Assembly: GCA_963556195.1 (NCBI GenBank) | Contig: OY744547.1 | Coordinates: 525,201 to 589,200 of the forward strand | Direction of reading: 5' to 3' | DNA length: 64,000 nucleotides | DNA from: Sepiola atlantica | Lineage: Eukaryota > Mollusca > Cephalopoda > Sepiida > Sepiolidae | Shown: positions 1 to 10,157 of the stretch, one piece after another | Numbering within the stretch: the stretch's first letter is position 1 | Layout of the letters: the number at the start of each line of letters is the position of its first letter | Position numbers and translations under genes: made by a program | Notes under the pieces: model-generated | What the model was told of the DNA's origin: nothing | Databases searched by the model: none | Seen by the model: the letters and a program-made list of their open reading frames with translations, nothing else

Positions 1-46
1 GAAGAGGTCAAACGAAACCCCGCGCTTTTATTAGGGTCAAGTAGTT

Positions 47-240
47 CAGCGGTCCTCAACCTTTTTAAATTCATGGCCCACTCAATATATTATTAAAAAT
101 TTGATGGAGCGATAATATCTCTATTTTTATAAAGTTAGGTATCGGGTGTATGTTTATAGATTTGTATGTACAAGATTCACTCCTAAACTGATTAACAGAT
201 CATTATAAACTTTGGAATACAGCTGCTAGGCGTAAGGGGT
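47..240 (-). repeat. Interspersed repeat: hAT-end-like motif plus family D
   Basis: The start (CAGCGGTCCTCAACC) resembles the ends of non-autonomous hAT elements. Bases 145-236 are the reverse complement of the family D block also seen at 12184-12262, 25690-25775 and 46540-46632. No coding potential. The hAT assignment rests on one end motif and is weak; the repeat status rests on the matching copies and is firm. Confidence 0.5.
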
Positions 241-287
241 CTAAATGTGTGCTATATTTATTTCAATTTAGTTTGAGGCGATTTTGG

Positions 288-289
<2 letters not shown>

Positions 290-364
<75 letters not shown>

Positions 365-389
365 AAGAAGAAGAAGAAGAAGAAGAAGA

Positions 390-457
<68 letters not shown>

Positions 458-474
458 AAGAAGAAGAAGAAGAA
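290..474. repeat. Compound trinucleotide microsatellite (AAT)n(AAG)n(AAT)n(AAG)n
   Basis: Four alternating blocks of pure AAT and AAG units. The shared register suggests that substitution in one unit was spread by slippage rather than two separate origins. Poly-Asn/Lys/Ser/Tyr frames across it are artefacts. Confidence 0.97.
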
Positions 475-599
475 CGAGCAAGAGCACGGCACATGCGCTT
501 GGGGTAGGGTCATGGGTCGGAGGGGCTAGCGTAGCTCAACAGTGGCTCTAGTATACAAAAACTTTCTGGGTTTTGCTACTTTGTTATCTTGCTTGTTTG

Positions 600-765
600 T
601 TATTCGGGTCACGGGTCGTCTATATGGACAGTGAACACACACACGTGAAGGTTGCCAACATCCTAAGTGAAAGTGTTTCTGTAGAACGAACTGGATTCGA
701 ACTTGGCACATCCAGGTTGTCAGTTCGTGTCGTTAACCACTTAGCCATCGTCACCTCCCTATATA
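600..765 (-). repeat. tRNA-derived SINE, family SINE-A
   Basis: On the minus strand, 765 to about 690 reads as a tRNA-like head: an A-box-like TGGCTAAGTGG and a B-box-like AGTTCGAATCC with tRNA-like spacing, i.e. an internal Pol III promoter. The body continues towards 600 with the family signature (plus-strand GTGAAGGTTGCCAACATCC). Other copies are at 1135, 5195, 9745 and 51928. Cephalopods are known to carry abundant tRNA-derived SINEs; which named family this is I cannot tell. Confidence 0.75.
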
Positions 766-1134
766 ATAGACGTACAGGATCTAGACGGTGCATTTATAAT
801 AGACAAACCGTCATGACCCGGTAGATCATGTATAGTGGATCTTGCTTGGTCATTAGTTATTTCGTTTGTTTCTCTCCGTACAAACAGATGACGTCATTTA
901 TCAAATCAGAGAAAAAGAAAGGGGAAGAGATCCGTGATCCAAATGTCTAGAACCGTGAAGGTCTAGTATACCACTGAATATGTGGAATTTGTTTGTGTGT
1001 CATCGTGTTTATTTGTTATCTTTCTTTGCTTGTCCTGTGCGCACTTTCTCACATGTTGGGGCGGAGGTAATATGGTAGCGTCAGGGCTTACCTGGCTAAC
1101 AGGAGGAGCCAACATCAGAAGTTGTCGTTTTGTG

Positions 1135-1285
1135 GTCGTCTGTGGTAGGCGAGGACGTGCCAGGTGAGGAACACGTGAAGGTTGCCAGCATCCATAGCGA
1201 ACATGGTGTCATGGATCCGACAGGATTCGAACACAGCATGCGCCAGTATCCACTTCTCCACTGCCACATCTCTTGAATGAGATAA
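1135..1285 (-). repeat. tRNA-derived SINE, family SINE-A
   Basis: Same order as the copy at 600-765: CACGTGAAGGTTGCCAGCAT, a spacer, then ACAGGATTCGAACAC (reverse-complement B box) and a tRNA-like 5' part near 1250-1270. More diverged in the A-box region. Confidence 0.7.
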
Positions 1286-1544
1286 AAACAGGATTTGATT
1301 CAGATAAGGATCTGGGCAATTAATATCTCGGCGGTGTATCCTGAGCACTTTTTGCTATTTCGATTCATTTCGTGTCTTTAGCTGCGCCCACTTATCTCGT
1401 TGGTCTGTCACGCTTATGGTTCGCATTATGTCATCAAGCGCGCAGACTGAACCAAGTCAGCAGGGGGAGGGGCAGTAAGTGAGTGCGTCGATGTGTTTAC
1501 TCACCTCGAAAAAGAAGCTTTGTTCGCCGATACATCAATGGGTT

Positions 1545-2285
1545 CGAAACTATCATTTCTGTTGGTCTGTCACATTTATATTTGAAATATCATTTCTGTT
1601 GATCTGTCACATTTATGTTTGAAATATCATTTCTGTTGGTCTGTCACATTTATGTTTGAAATATCATTTCTGTTGGTCTGTCACATTTATGTTTGAAATA
1701 TCATTTCTGTTGGTCTGTCACATTTATGTTTGAAATATCATTTCTGTTGGTCTGTCACAATTATGTTTGAACTATCATTTCTGTTGGTCTGTCACAATTA
1801 TGTTTGAACTATTATTTCTTTTGGTCTGTCATATTTATATTTGAAATATCATTTCTGTTGATCTGTCACATTTATGTTTGAAATATCATTTCTGTTGGTC
1901 TGTCACATTTATGTTTGAAATATCATTTCTGTTGGTCTGTCACATTTATATTTGAAATATCATTTCTGTTGGTCTGTCACATTTATGTTTGAAATATCAT
2001 TTCTGTTAGTCTGTCACATTTATATTTGAAATATCATTTCTGTTGGTCTGTCACATTTATGTTTGAAATATCATTTCTGTTGGTCTGTCACAATTATGTT
2101 TGAAATATCATTTCTGTTGGTCTGTCACAATTATGTTTGAAATATCATTTCTGTTGGTCTGTCACATTTATGTTTGAAATATCATTTCTGTTGGTCTGTC
2201 ACAATTATGTTTGAAACATCATTTCTGTTGGTCTGTCACGTGTTAGTTTGAAACAGCATTTCTGTTGGTCTGTCACACGTAAGTT
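1545..2285 (+). repeat. 37-bp tandem satellite, about 20 units
   Basis: Head-to-tail copies of a 37-bp unit containing TTCTGTTGGTCTGTCAC followed by ATTTATGTTTGAAATATC. Units differ at a few sites (GGTC/GATC, ATTT/AATT). Diverged units occur at about 1395-1430 and 2365-2440. The same unit, inverted and much more diverged, is at 28505-28870. No open frame is conserved. Confidence 0.95.
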
Positions 2286-2689
2286 TTCAATAGCATTGGC
2301 ATCGTTAAACGCAGATTGAATGAACGCATCTTAGATGCGTCGAAGCATCTCTATACGATATTCCTCGGTCGGTCTGTTTGTTTGAAATAGCGTTATTGTC
2401 CATCTGTCACGCTTCTGTCCGCCTGTTAGTCTGTCAGGCTGAAAGTTGAAATGACCCCACCATCGCTAATCGCGCAGATTGAATGGACGTATCTCAAGAA
2501 TATCCGCTGTTGTATTTTGATATCTCCGCTTTTACGAAAATAGGAACTTGTTAAGGACCCAACATTTCCTCAAGAGTTGACAAGTTTGGGCCACGCTAAT
2601 GACATGTTCGACTAACAGTGCATTTCCCGCGTTTCCTTTCAACTTTTATACATTGCTACACGAACTTCCCTTCAAACGTGACACAGACA

Positions 2690-3300
2690 AAATCTTGAAA
2701 AGATTTAAGCCTGAGCAAAAGTGTAGTATACTTAGCAACGATAAAACGGGTGAAAAACAAACATACAACAAATAACTGTTTCCAAACGCAAGAAAATTAA
2801 CTTTTCTACCTATCTGTATTATAAAATTTCAAGTGTCAATGCTGTAAGATTTACTATCTATGAATGTGTTATCGTTACTCTTACTTAGCCAGGCATGGAT
2901 ATTTTCTATCATGACCGCCGACTTTTGGGAATTTGGTCGTTAATTTCAGGTTTAAAAGTTAACAATAAAAAAATCTTACCCTAATCCGGCTGACCTACCC
3001 CGGACTTAAGCTTACAGTTTCACTAACCTCTTTTTTGTTTGTTTTATTTTTTTTTACTATCTTAAAAGCTGAAATTAGCGACAAACACCCTAAAGAAAAA
3101 CGACGGACATGATTGAAAATACTTGTACTTGGTTAAGTAAAAGTTACACTTGAAAATTATACAGAATGGTAAAAAAGTAAATTTTCTTGCGTTTGGTAAA
3201 TGTTATTTGTTGTATATTTGTTTTTCACCCGTTTTTTTGTTCGTTATTAACTATACTACAAGTTTGCCGAAATATGAACAGTCCCTTTCTGTTTTACTTT
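2690..3300. repeat. Imperfect foldback (palindromic) element
   Basis: 2735-2810 pairs with the reverse complement of 3165-3245 (shared AACGGGTGAAAAACAAACAT-like text), and 2893-2960 pairs with the reverse complement of 3055-3118. The arms extend more weakly outward (TATACTACA shared at 2727 and 3250). Roughly 85-90 percent identity by eye in the best stretches. Consistent with an old foldback DNA element; no protein. Confidence 0.8.
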
Positions 3301-3419
3301 GTTTGAAAAGGACCGGAACTATTGTCGCAAACAGTGGCTGAAGGATGGGGAGGGGGAGCAACGGGGCAGTCGCACCTGACATCCAAATTTTGTAATCTGC
3401 AGGGAAATAGTCCCGCGGT

Positions 3420-3509
3420 AATAAAAATAAAAATAAAAATAAAAAGTGAAAATTGAGAATAATGCAAGATTCTCAATTTTCACTTTTTATTTTTATTTTT
3501 ATTTTTATT
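3420..3509. repeat. Perfect hairpin: 41-bp arms, 8-nt loop
   Basis: Arm 3420-3460 is the exact reverse complement of 3469-3509; the loop is AATGCAAG. The outer arm is (AAAAT)n and the inner arm contains GTGAAAATTGAGAAT. The perfect pairing suggests recent origin or gene conversion between arms. Confidence 0.95.
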
Positions 3510-3586
3510 CAGCCTTTGAAAAGATGCTGTAGCATGGAAACGTTGATTGATTGACGTAAGACTGTAATATTGTTTATGTAATTTTT

Positions 3587-3671
3587 TTATATATATATGC
3601 TCTAACTGGTATTGAGCACTTTTGAAAATATTGGTTTTATGTTCATTTTATTAACATATTTGAACTTGATC

Positions 3672-3735
<64 letters not shown>
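3587..3735. repeat. Family E repeat abutting (TA)n
   Basis: 3605-3673 carries TTGAGCACTTTTGAAAATAT and ends in TTGAACTTGATCA, then pure (TA)n from 3674 to 3735. The same text occurs inverted at 5943-6015, again directly against a (TA)n tract. Confidence 0.85.
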
Positions 3736-3737
<2 letters not shown>

Positions 3738-4512
3738 TTTCCATTTCGGTCTCTGATGAACAGCGAGTGAATGCGTTTAATGGCTGCATTTTACTCGTTG
3801 GGAAACAATTGTAAGACCATTGCAACAAATGATTTGATTCTGATACTAGACTTAATCTTTTGTGTACTTGGTTAGTGAAGGAGAAATCCTTCTAGACTAA
3901 GGCAATTTAAATAAAAAAAAATTAATTCAGAGTTCCCCTTTTTGAGGGGGGGGCTGGATAACCTAACACACCCCCATAAAAAATGACATTGTGTCTAACT
4001 GTGTCTTCGTGGAGAGGTAAGTAAATGGGGACATGCACGACATTTTTTAAGATTTGTTATTTATGAAGAAAAAAATGGCCGACGCGTATTCAAAAGCAAT
4101 TTTTGAAGCTGACAAATAGAAAGTAATGCCTGGCTTCAATTAAAGATTAACGATAAAAGTCAAGTATTATTGTTCTTTTTTTTTTTGTGCCCCGGAACAA
4201 AAAAAAAAAAAATAAATAAAATAACGCGCCTTCGTCTTATAAAAGAACCACATACTGGGTTGAAACTTTTTCGCAACAGGTGACTATTTTTTTTTTCAAG
4301 AGTCGTTTCTTCATTTTAGCCTCATTTGCTGACCTACATTGCAGCAATAAAATAATAAAACTCTGACAAATCAATATTGACATTTTCAGTGAATGTGGTT
4401 GTTGTAATTGCAAAATCGCGTTGAAAAGCCACAAATATTTTATATACCGGCTTTTACATTTTTAGCGACCAACTGGAGTTTATTTGTACTCAATGTTTTT
4501 TACATTTCTTTA
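3736..4512. other. Unassigned AT-rich sequence
   Basis: No gene, RNA or clear repeat recognised. Contains homopolymer runs (A/T/G) and no long open frame with coding character. Confidence 0.5.
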
Positions 4513-4675
4513 AAAAAAATCGCTCCAGACAAGGCATGGAGCCACTTTATATAAGGAGCTAACAAGAACGAAAGATGATTATCGCAAAGACAAGAGATGC
4601 CTATTGGACTTAGTCTTGAAAAGACCAAGGTTATAGGTAGGAGGAAAATAGTCAGCAGGAAGAAAGTTCCACAAG
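4513..4675 (-). mobile_element. LINE 3' end fragment, antisense
   Basis: The minus strand reads as a LINE terminus ending in GCTCC...GGAGCGATTTTTTT, with a short coding remnant (FKTKSNRHLLSLR) like that preceding the 3' end of the copy at 25785-26270. Matching 3' ends occur at 59270 and 62878. Confidence 0.7.
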
Positions 4676-4684
4676 TCACATGAT

Positions 4685-4779
4685 TGCCCCCTACCTTCCT
4701 CCCTCTTTTTTCTCAGTAGCCCCTTACGTCTACAGTGACGTCCTGCCTTGTTTGGGGTCAACTATGTTAAAAAAAAAAG
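4685..4779 (+). mobile_element. LINE 3' end fragment, sense, with poly(A)
   Basis: Contains CTCAGTAGCCCCTTACGTCT and TGCCTTGTTTGGGGTCAAC, then AAAAAAAA at 4770. This is the same 3' UTR as the LINE copies ending at 7186 and 47070. It sits back to back with an antisense LINE end of a related type. Confidence 0.75.
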
Positions 4780-5194
4780 TCTGCGGTTCTTGGAAAGAAG
4801 CTACTGGAATAGAAAGCTGTATTACAATGAAGTATCAAAACAACGATTTGATGGAGACCACTAGACCAACGGGTCAAACGAGCTGGAACAAAAGAAGCAG
4901 GGAATATATCAGACAATTCTGAAGAACACATGCAATGATAGCATTTCTAGAAACAACCTAAACTAGCAACATCACGTCTGTGAAAGAGAGGGTGGGGGTC
5001 AATCAAATTACAGATACGTTTCTGAATTGTGAATTTTATTAACGATTGTATGGGTGGCATTTTCTTATGGTCCCCTTGTACGATGAGTCAGCATATTTTG
5101 TATGAATCAGCATCATGGACGTCGTGTTTGACCGGCTCGATTCTGTTGTTGGCATTGGTTTTCCCAATTCTTTCTAGAATCCGGTACTCACAGG
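4780..5194. other. Unassigned sequence
   Basis: Nothing recognised; short frames only, without family resemblance. Confidence 0.4.
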
Positions 5195-5325
5195 AGGGAC
5201 CACGTAAAGGTTGCCAGCATCCATAGGTGAAAATGGTGCTACCTAACAGACTGGATTCGAACCTGGCACTCCATGTATTCCACTCACGTCGGTATCCACT
5301 TCATTATAGCCCTCTCCCATAAGTG
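5195..5325 (-). repeat. tRNA-derived SINE, family SINE-A
   Basis: GTAAAGGTTGCCAGCATCC body and ACTGGATTCGAACCTGG (reverse-complement B box), then the tRNA-like head. Third copy of the family in the first 6 kb, all in the same orientation. Confidence 0.7.
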
Positions 5326-5837
5326 AGTGATATATAAGTAGAGTTTTGTTTTGTTTGAGAGGGGTGACAAATTTACTCCTGTTAATTGAAGATAATATTG
5401 CAATTCCAAGACCTCTTCTGTTGGATCCATGGGAGATGTGATGTTGAGGAATAATTAACTAAAGACTCTTTTCTAAATCGTCAGGATATAACGACACCAT
5501 TTTTTTCTTCTCTTTTGTGAAGGCGAGATCTCTGTAGGCGTGAGACCTGTAGTGACCTCAACATCTGCTCCGATACTAATCCGACACTAAGATACAGCAA
5601 TGAGCTATCTGTGTTAATTTGCCCCTCACAGTCACCGAATTTAAATTATTCCATAAAACCCCTTTGGGGTGTCCGGGGGGGGGGGGGGGCAAGGGTACCG
5701 AGATTATTATCCTAAATGTGCAGTCAAGCAATATAGAAGAAGTGCAGGGTGCCATATTAAATGCGGAGCCCCAAAGTTTGAAGGTGTGCGCTTCCAGAAC
5801 CCAAGCTGGTTCTAAAGATAAGAGGGTCTATTTTATA
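5326..5837. other. Unassigned sequence
   Basis: No recognisable gene. Includes a G13 homopolymer near 5677. The 124-residue frame running from here into the CA/TA tract is not credible as a protein because its second half is microsatellite-encoded. Confidence 0.5.
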
Positions 5838-5876
5838 CACACACACACACACGCACACACACACGCGCACACACAT

Positions 5877-5947
<71 letters not shown>

Positions 5948-6015
5948 CAAGTTCAAATATGTTAATAAAATTAACATAAACCAATTTTTTTAAGAGTGCT
6001 CAATACCAAGTAGAG
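5838..6015. repeat. (CA)n(TA)n microsatellite followed by inverted family E repeat
   Basis: (CA)n with CG interruptions 5838-5900, (TA)n to 5944, then ATGATCAAGTTCAAATATG through AGAGTGCTCAATACC, the reverse complement of 3605-3673. Confidence 0.9.
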
Positions 6016-6073
6016 CATTTATAAAATTATATAAACAATATTATAGCTTTAACCAACATTTCGATTTATTGTT

Positions 6074-6205
6074 TATATATATATATATATATATATATAT
6101 TTCACATCCATTTACCTGCTGAGAAGATAAATATTTAAACAGTTTACAGCCAAATTATACAAATATTAGCTGTAACTACCCGGCGTTGCCCGGGAGTCTG
6201 TTCTT
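6074..6205. repeat. (TA)n and CCCGGCGTTGCCCGGG motif
   Basis: (TA)n at 6074-6101. At 6178-6195 TACCCGGCGTTGCCCGGG begins a short conserved element seen again near 53596 and 58774 (plus) and, reversed, near 19597 and 49047. It recurs at edges of interspersed repeats in many invertebrate genomes; its parent element is not resolved here. Confidence 0.6.
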
Positions 6206-6469
6206 TCATTTTTATGTTTCGGATTTTTTTGGATGAGGATTGATCTTCCACTGCACGAATCCCTTTCGTCTCACTACCGGCGACAAAGTCAGACTGTCTA
6301 GCTACTGCTAATCTTACACCTGCTTACCGAGCCATTCTTTACACAAAGACACTGCTTTTTTTTTTAGAGTAAACTCGAGATTGTATATTGCCAGTAACTG
6401 CAGATTCGGCTATTTCACCGAATTCCTTGTCTGTCGTCAATAAAATTTCATTTATTTTTGTATAGATAG

Positions 6470-6660
6470 CACGGACCCGTGGGGTAAATTCAGTACTAGG
6501 TGCAGTCTTCTCAAGGTTGAAGGTTCAATCCTTAGTGCGGGTGATACTAGGAATTGCGAATTACTGAAGATACTCATACGAGGAATGGTGCACTTTCTCC
6601 AAATAATGTTACCTCAAGCAACATCACTCAGCTGGATACTCCACCAGACTAGATAAATTA
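6470..6660 (+). repeat. SINE-B head fragment
   Basis: GACCCGTGGGGTAAATTCAG, GCAGTCTTCTCAAGGTTGA and GGTTCAATCC match the tRNA-like heads at 10158 and 27811. The conserved SINE-B tail is missing. Confidence 0.55.
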
Positions 6661-6731
6661 TTGTTCCTGGAATCTGGTAAGACCAAGAGACAACAAGAAA
6701 GATATACTATAACATAGTTAACTGGTCAATT

Positions 6732-6893
6732 TGGGAGAGGAAAATTAATGTTCTTAACTTCTTTACAACTCAACGTTTGAGAAATAAAGGAGAACTTTAA
6801 TAGAATATGCGAATATCTATGTATCTCATATAAAGGTTAACTCCAAGAAGAAGTCCCTTGATTTCTGAGAACTTCGACTGAAGTAAAATCAAT
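6732..6893 (+). repeat. Family F interspersed repeat
   Basis: AAATTAATGTTCTTAACTTC through CTTCGACTGAAGTAAAAT is repeated at 31681-31846 with only scattered differences. No coding content. Confidence 0.8.
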
Positions 6894-7129
6894 TAATTAG
6901 TATAGATGTATAAACTCCTTTGATTCTGCTAATTAAATTAGATTATGGATTCAGACTTTTTTCCTTGGCCGGCCAACTTTCCTGCGCTTCAAGGCATCCA
7001 TGCTTCCGCAAGGCTTTATCTAAGAGGATGAACCATCCACGTGTCTGTACTAGCGTAACCGATTCTTCCTTATGAAAACCTCTATGCTGAACCCGTAGAA
7101 AGATAAGTGTGACCATTAACACACTTGCC

Positions 7130-7159
7130 TTAGGAAAGAGATAATTCCTCACGAATTTT
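7130..7159 (+). repeat. Left part of a family G repeat, interrupted by a LINE
   Basis: GCCTTAGGAAAGAGATAATTCCTCACGAATTT matches 9043-9070; the rest of the unit resumes at 8883 after the LINE. The uninterrupted copy at 9043-9170 shows the pre-insertion arrangement. Confidence 0.75.
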
Positions 7160-8882
7160 TTTAATTAATTTTTTTTTTTTTTTAACATGGTTCACCCCAA
7201 ACAAGGCAGGCCGCCACTGTAGACGTAAGGGGCTACTGAGAAAAAAGAAAAGGGGAGAAGGTTGGGAGTGTCAGCCTAAATTGGGATCTGCGCAGCGAGA
7301 TGTCTGTTTACATTAGTTTTAAATTTCTGAATATCAGTACTGTCGGGGAAACAGGGGGCAGGGAGGGAGTTCTAGAGGCTAGCAGCACGAGGAAAGAAGC
7401 TATTTTGAGTAGAAGGCTCTCCGGCATCTGGGGACCTCCACAGTAAATGAATGAGATTTAGTTGATTGTCGAGTTAGTCTAATTAATTTACGTCGAGGGG
7501 GCACTAGAATAGCCAATTCATCGGAGCATAATCCATTGAAGTATTTGTAAAACAAACATAAGGATGCTACATTGCGGCGATGGGACAGGGACTGGAGCTT
7601 GGTTGACAGTGAGGGACCTATTAGGTTGGCGGCTCTTTTTTGGACCTTGTCAAGGAGGGAGAGACTAGTAGATGATGCACCAGCCCAGATGTGGCAACAA
7701 TGCATGGGCGGATGGTGGCTTTGTATAGATATAGGATAATGTCAGGTGTGAGGAGTTTACTAGCACGGTAGAGGGAGCCAACCTTCTTTGCTGCAGCCTT
7801 GGCAATGTCTTCAATGTATTTGTTCCAATTCATGTTACCTGTGAAGGTTAGGCCGAGGAGTTTGAATTATGAACTCTCAGGTAGGGTGTTATTTGCCATG
7901 GCAATCGGTGGTTGGAGAGGCTTCTTGTAGTTGTTGAAGGAAAGTAGCTTTGTCTTTGCGGCATTAAAAGTTACCAACCATTTATGACCCCATTCCACTA
8001 CAGCCTGGAGGTCATTTTCTAAAGATTCAGCTATTGCCTCGGATATGATCGCGTCTGTTTTACCAACATGGCGAGAGTAACGTGTGGTGTCGTCAGCAAA
8101 TAAACCAATCTCCGACTCTATGTTATCAGAGAGATCGTTTATATACATCAGGAACAACAAAGGTCCAAGGATAGATCCCTGGTGTACACCTGCATTTATG
8201 TCATGTAGTTGCCCAGTAATACCGTATGAGCGTATTTTCAGAAGTCCTTTATGCCAAACCTTGTCAAAGGCCTTGGATATATCAAGTGCTACTGCCCTAG
8301 CTTCACCTGCCTTGTCGAGTGTATGATACATGCGTTCAGAGATGACTGTTAGGATGTCTGCAGTAGATCGTGCTTGTCTAAATCCATACTAGCGGTCAGA
8401 TAGAAGTTTAGCATTAACTAAGTGCCGTACTATCGCTAGATTGATTAAGGATTCAAAGATTTTGGCAAAGATCGGCAGTAGACTGATTGGGCGGTAGTTC
8501 TGAGGGTCGGTTCTATTCCCAGAACTCTTATAGACAGGTACCACAGAGGCAATTTTCCAGCTATCGGGAAAGCAAGATTCAGCTAGGCATTTATTGAAGA
8601 GTTTGGAGAGGACAGGGGCCAGTTAAGCAGAATATTTCTTGATTACTATTACAGGTATAAGATCAAGCCCACAAGCTTTAGAGGTGTCAAGGATTTTTAT
8701 GATGTCTCTGACTAGGGATGAGGTGATGACCAGGTTATCAAGTGTAACTTCGGTCCGCAAAGGGAATCCAGGGAGGGGGTGGCTATCTGAGTCTAAAGTA
8801 GAGTTAGAAGCGAAATGCTATGCAAGTAGTTCAGCCTTATCAGTGGCCGTGCAAACGACATCATTGTGGTTTGATAGTGGGT
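7160..8882 (-). pseudogene. Antisense CR1/Jockey-like LINE, 5'-truncated ORF2 remnant
   Basis: Read from 8882 to 7160. The 5' part encodes reverse-transcriptase N-terminal text (YRPISLLPIFAKIFE near 8500; YGFRQARSTADIL near 8370), interrupted by an in-frame stop at about 8388. 8331-7867 then gives the RT core: motif A ALDISKAFDKVWH, motif B VHQGSILGPLLFLMYINDL and the catalytic FADD. Two further frames (7833-7621, 7705-7400) give the C-terminal part (HIWAGASSTSLSLLDKVQKR), so there are frameshifts between them. The 3' UTR (GGGGTGAACCATGTT) and a poly(A), seen as T-runs at 7160-7185, end the copy. No endonuclease domain is present. A GAATTT-like duplication flanks it within family G. Confidence 0.85.
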
Positions 8883-9190
8883 GAATTTAACGTTCTTAGG
8901 TCATATAAAGTAAAAGTACTTGTCGGACACACACACATGCCTCCATTATATTAGCATAGATGTGTAACCCATTGATCGTAACTCTAACACTAACCCTAAC
9001 CCCAACCCTAATCCTAACCCAAACCCAAACCCTAACTCGCCCTAGGAAGGAGATAATTCCTAACGAATTTAACGTTCTTAGATCTAATAAGATAAAAGTA
9101 CTTGTCGGACACACACACATACCCCCATTATATTAGTATAGATGTGTAACCCCCTATTGATCATAACCCTAACCCTAACCCCCATTGATC
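8883..9190 (+). repeat. Family G repeats (right part plus a complete copy) with telomere-like DNA
   Basis: 8883-8975 and 9067-9165 share AATTTAACGTTCTTAG, AAAAGTACTTGTCGGACACA and TAGATGTGTAACCC. Between them 8978-9035 is a degenerate (CCCTAA)n block; a second short block is at 9163-9180. The repeated arrangement suggests the telomere-like sequence belongs to the unit. Confidence 0.75.
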
Positions 9191-9744
9191 ATAAATTCTG
9201 CTAATTAAATTAATTGCGACACAGACATATTTTGTCCCCATTCAAATCGACTTTGCATTTTGGGCGTGTCGTCACGTTCTATTTATTACAAATAGATGAC
9301 ATTTATTTCAAAGAATTATTGCTGTGTTTAAGGCGGCATCGGAGTTTCACACAAGACTGTCGTTGTTGTAGCCTTGCGTGCGTAAATGGACAGATGAGTT
9401 GAATGGAATTGGCCCCGGCGGTCTCCGATGAGGACTGTCGACTCAGCATGCCGTGTTCGAATAGGAAGCAAGTGAATACCAACTTTCTGCTTGACGACTC
9501 CACGTCGAAGAATTTTAGCCACTTCCTGCCTACAATTCGTCCTCGTGTAAAAAAACGAATGGATTCCAGTAGCAGCCCCTATTTAACACACACACTCTCG
9601 TACTAATAGCAATGAAAAGTTTTGCCATAGCACGCACACTTTTGCTCTCTTAAAACGTGCGGTATGTTGAACATATTAAAGATAAACTCAATGTTCACAC
9701 GCACATTGAACTAACCCTAACTCTATATACTTGTTCTTCTTTCG
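9191..9744. other. Unassigned sequence
   Basis: No gene recognised. Overlapping frames near 9303-9606 on both strands are open but carry no family motif. CTAACCCTAACTC at 9711-9723 is another short telomere-like run. Confidence 0.4.
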
Positions 9745-9935
9745 TGTGAATCAGATGATTCTGGTGTTGACATTAGTTTTCCCGATGTTTTTCTAAAACT
9801 TACGGGAAGGACCACGAGAAGGTTGCCAACATCCCTAAGCGAAAGTAATACTGTGGAACCGACTGGATTCGAACTTGGAACACCCAGGTCTTCAGTCCGT
9901 GTCGATATCCACTTAACCACCGTCCCACCCATATG
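9745..9935 (-). repeat. tRNA-derived SINE, family SINE-A (best preserved copy)
   Basis: On the minus strand, GGGTGGGACGGTGGTTAAGT starts the head (A box), followed by AAGTTCGAATCCAGTCGG (B box) about 60 nt on, then the body with the family signature (plus-strand GAGAAGGTTGCCAACATCC). Box spacing is tRNA-like. The copy at 600 shares most of this text. Confidence 0.8.
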
Positions 9936-10014
9936 CTATTTATCTGTCTGTAAATTAATGTATTTGTTCATCTAAGACAAATATACATGTCTTTCCGTTC
10001 TTTAGATACGTATC

Positions 10015-10140
10015 GATAATTTGTATTCTTTAGATTTTTCGGACTACTGGTCTCATCTTGGATGTTATTGTCATAACGTTTCGACCGATGTAATCTTCGA
10101 CCTTCTTCAGGTGCGTTTCGTCGAACTCGGGAATCCTTAT
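10015..10140 (-). repeat. SINE-B tail, antisense
   Basis: Reverse complement of the conserved SINE-B tail: plus-strand text includes CGGACTACTGGTCTCATCTT, ATAACGTTTCGACCGATG and GACCTTCTTCAGGTG. It forms an inverted pair with the sense copy just downstream. Confidence 0.8.
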
Positions 10141-10157
10141 GTCAAAATCAAGAATCT

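Noticed and set aside
1545..2285. CRISPR-like array (regular repeats)
   Set aside because: Units are contiguous 37-bp repeats with no unique spacers, and the genome is eukaryotic.
9303..9606. Overlapping open frames on both strands as a gene
   Set aside because: Four mutually overlapping short frames without family resemblance; no splice or codon evidence favouring any one.
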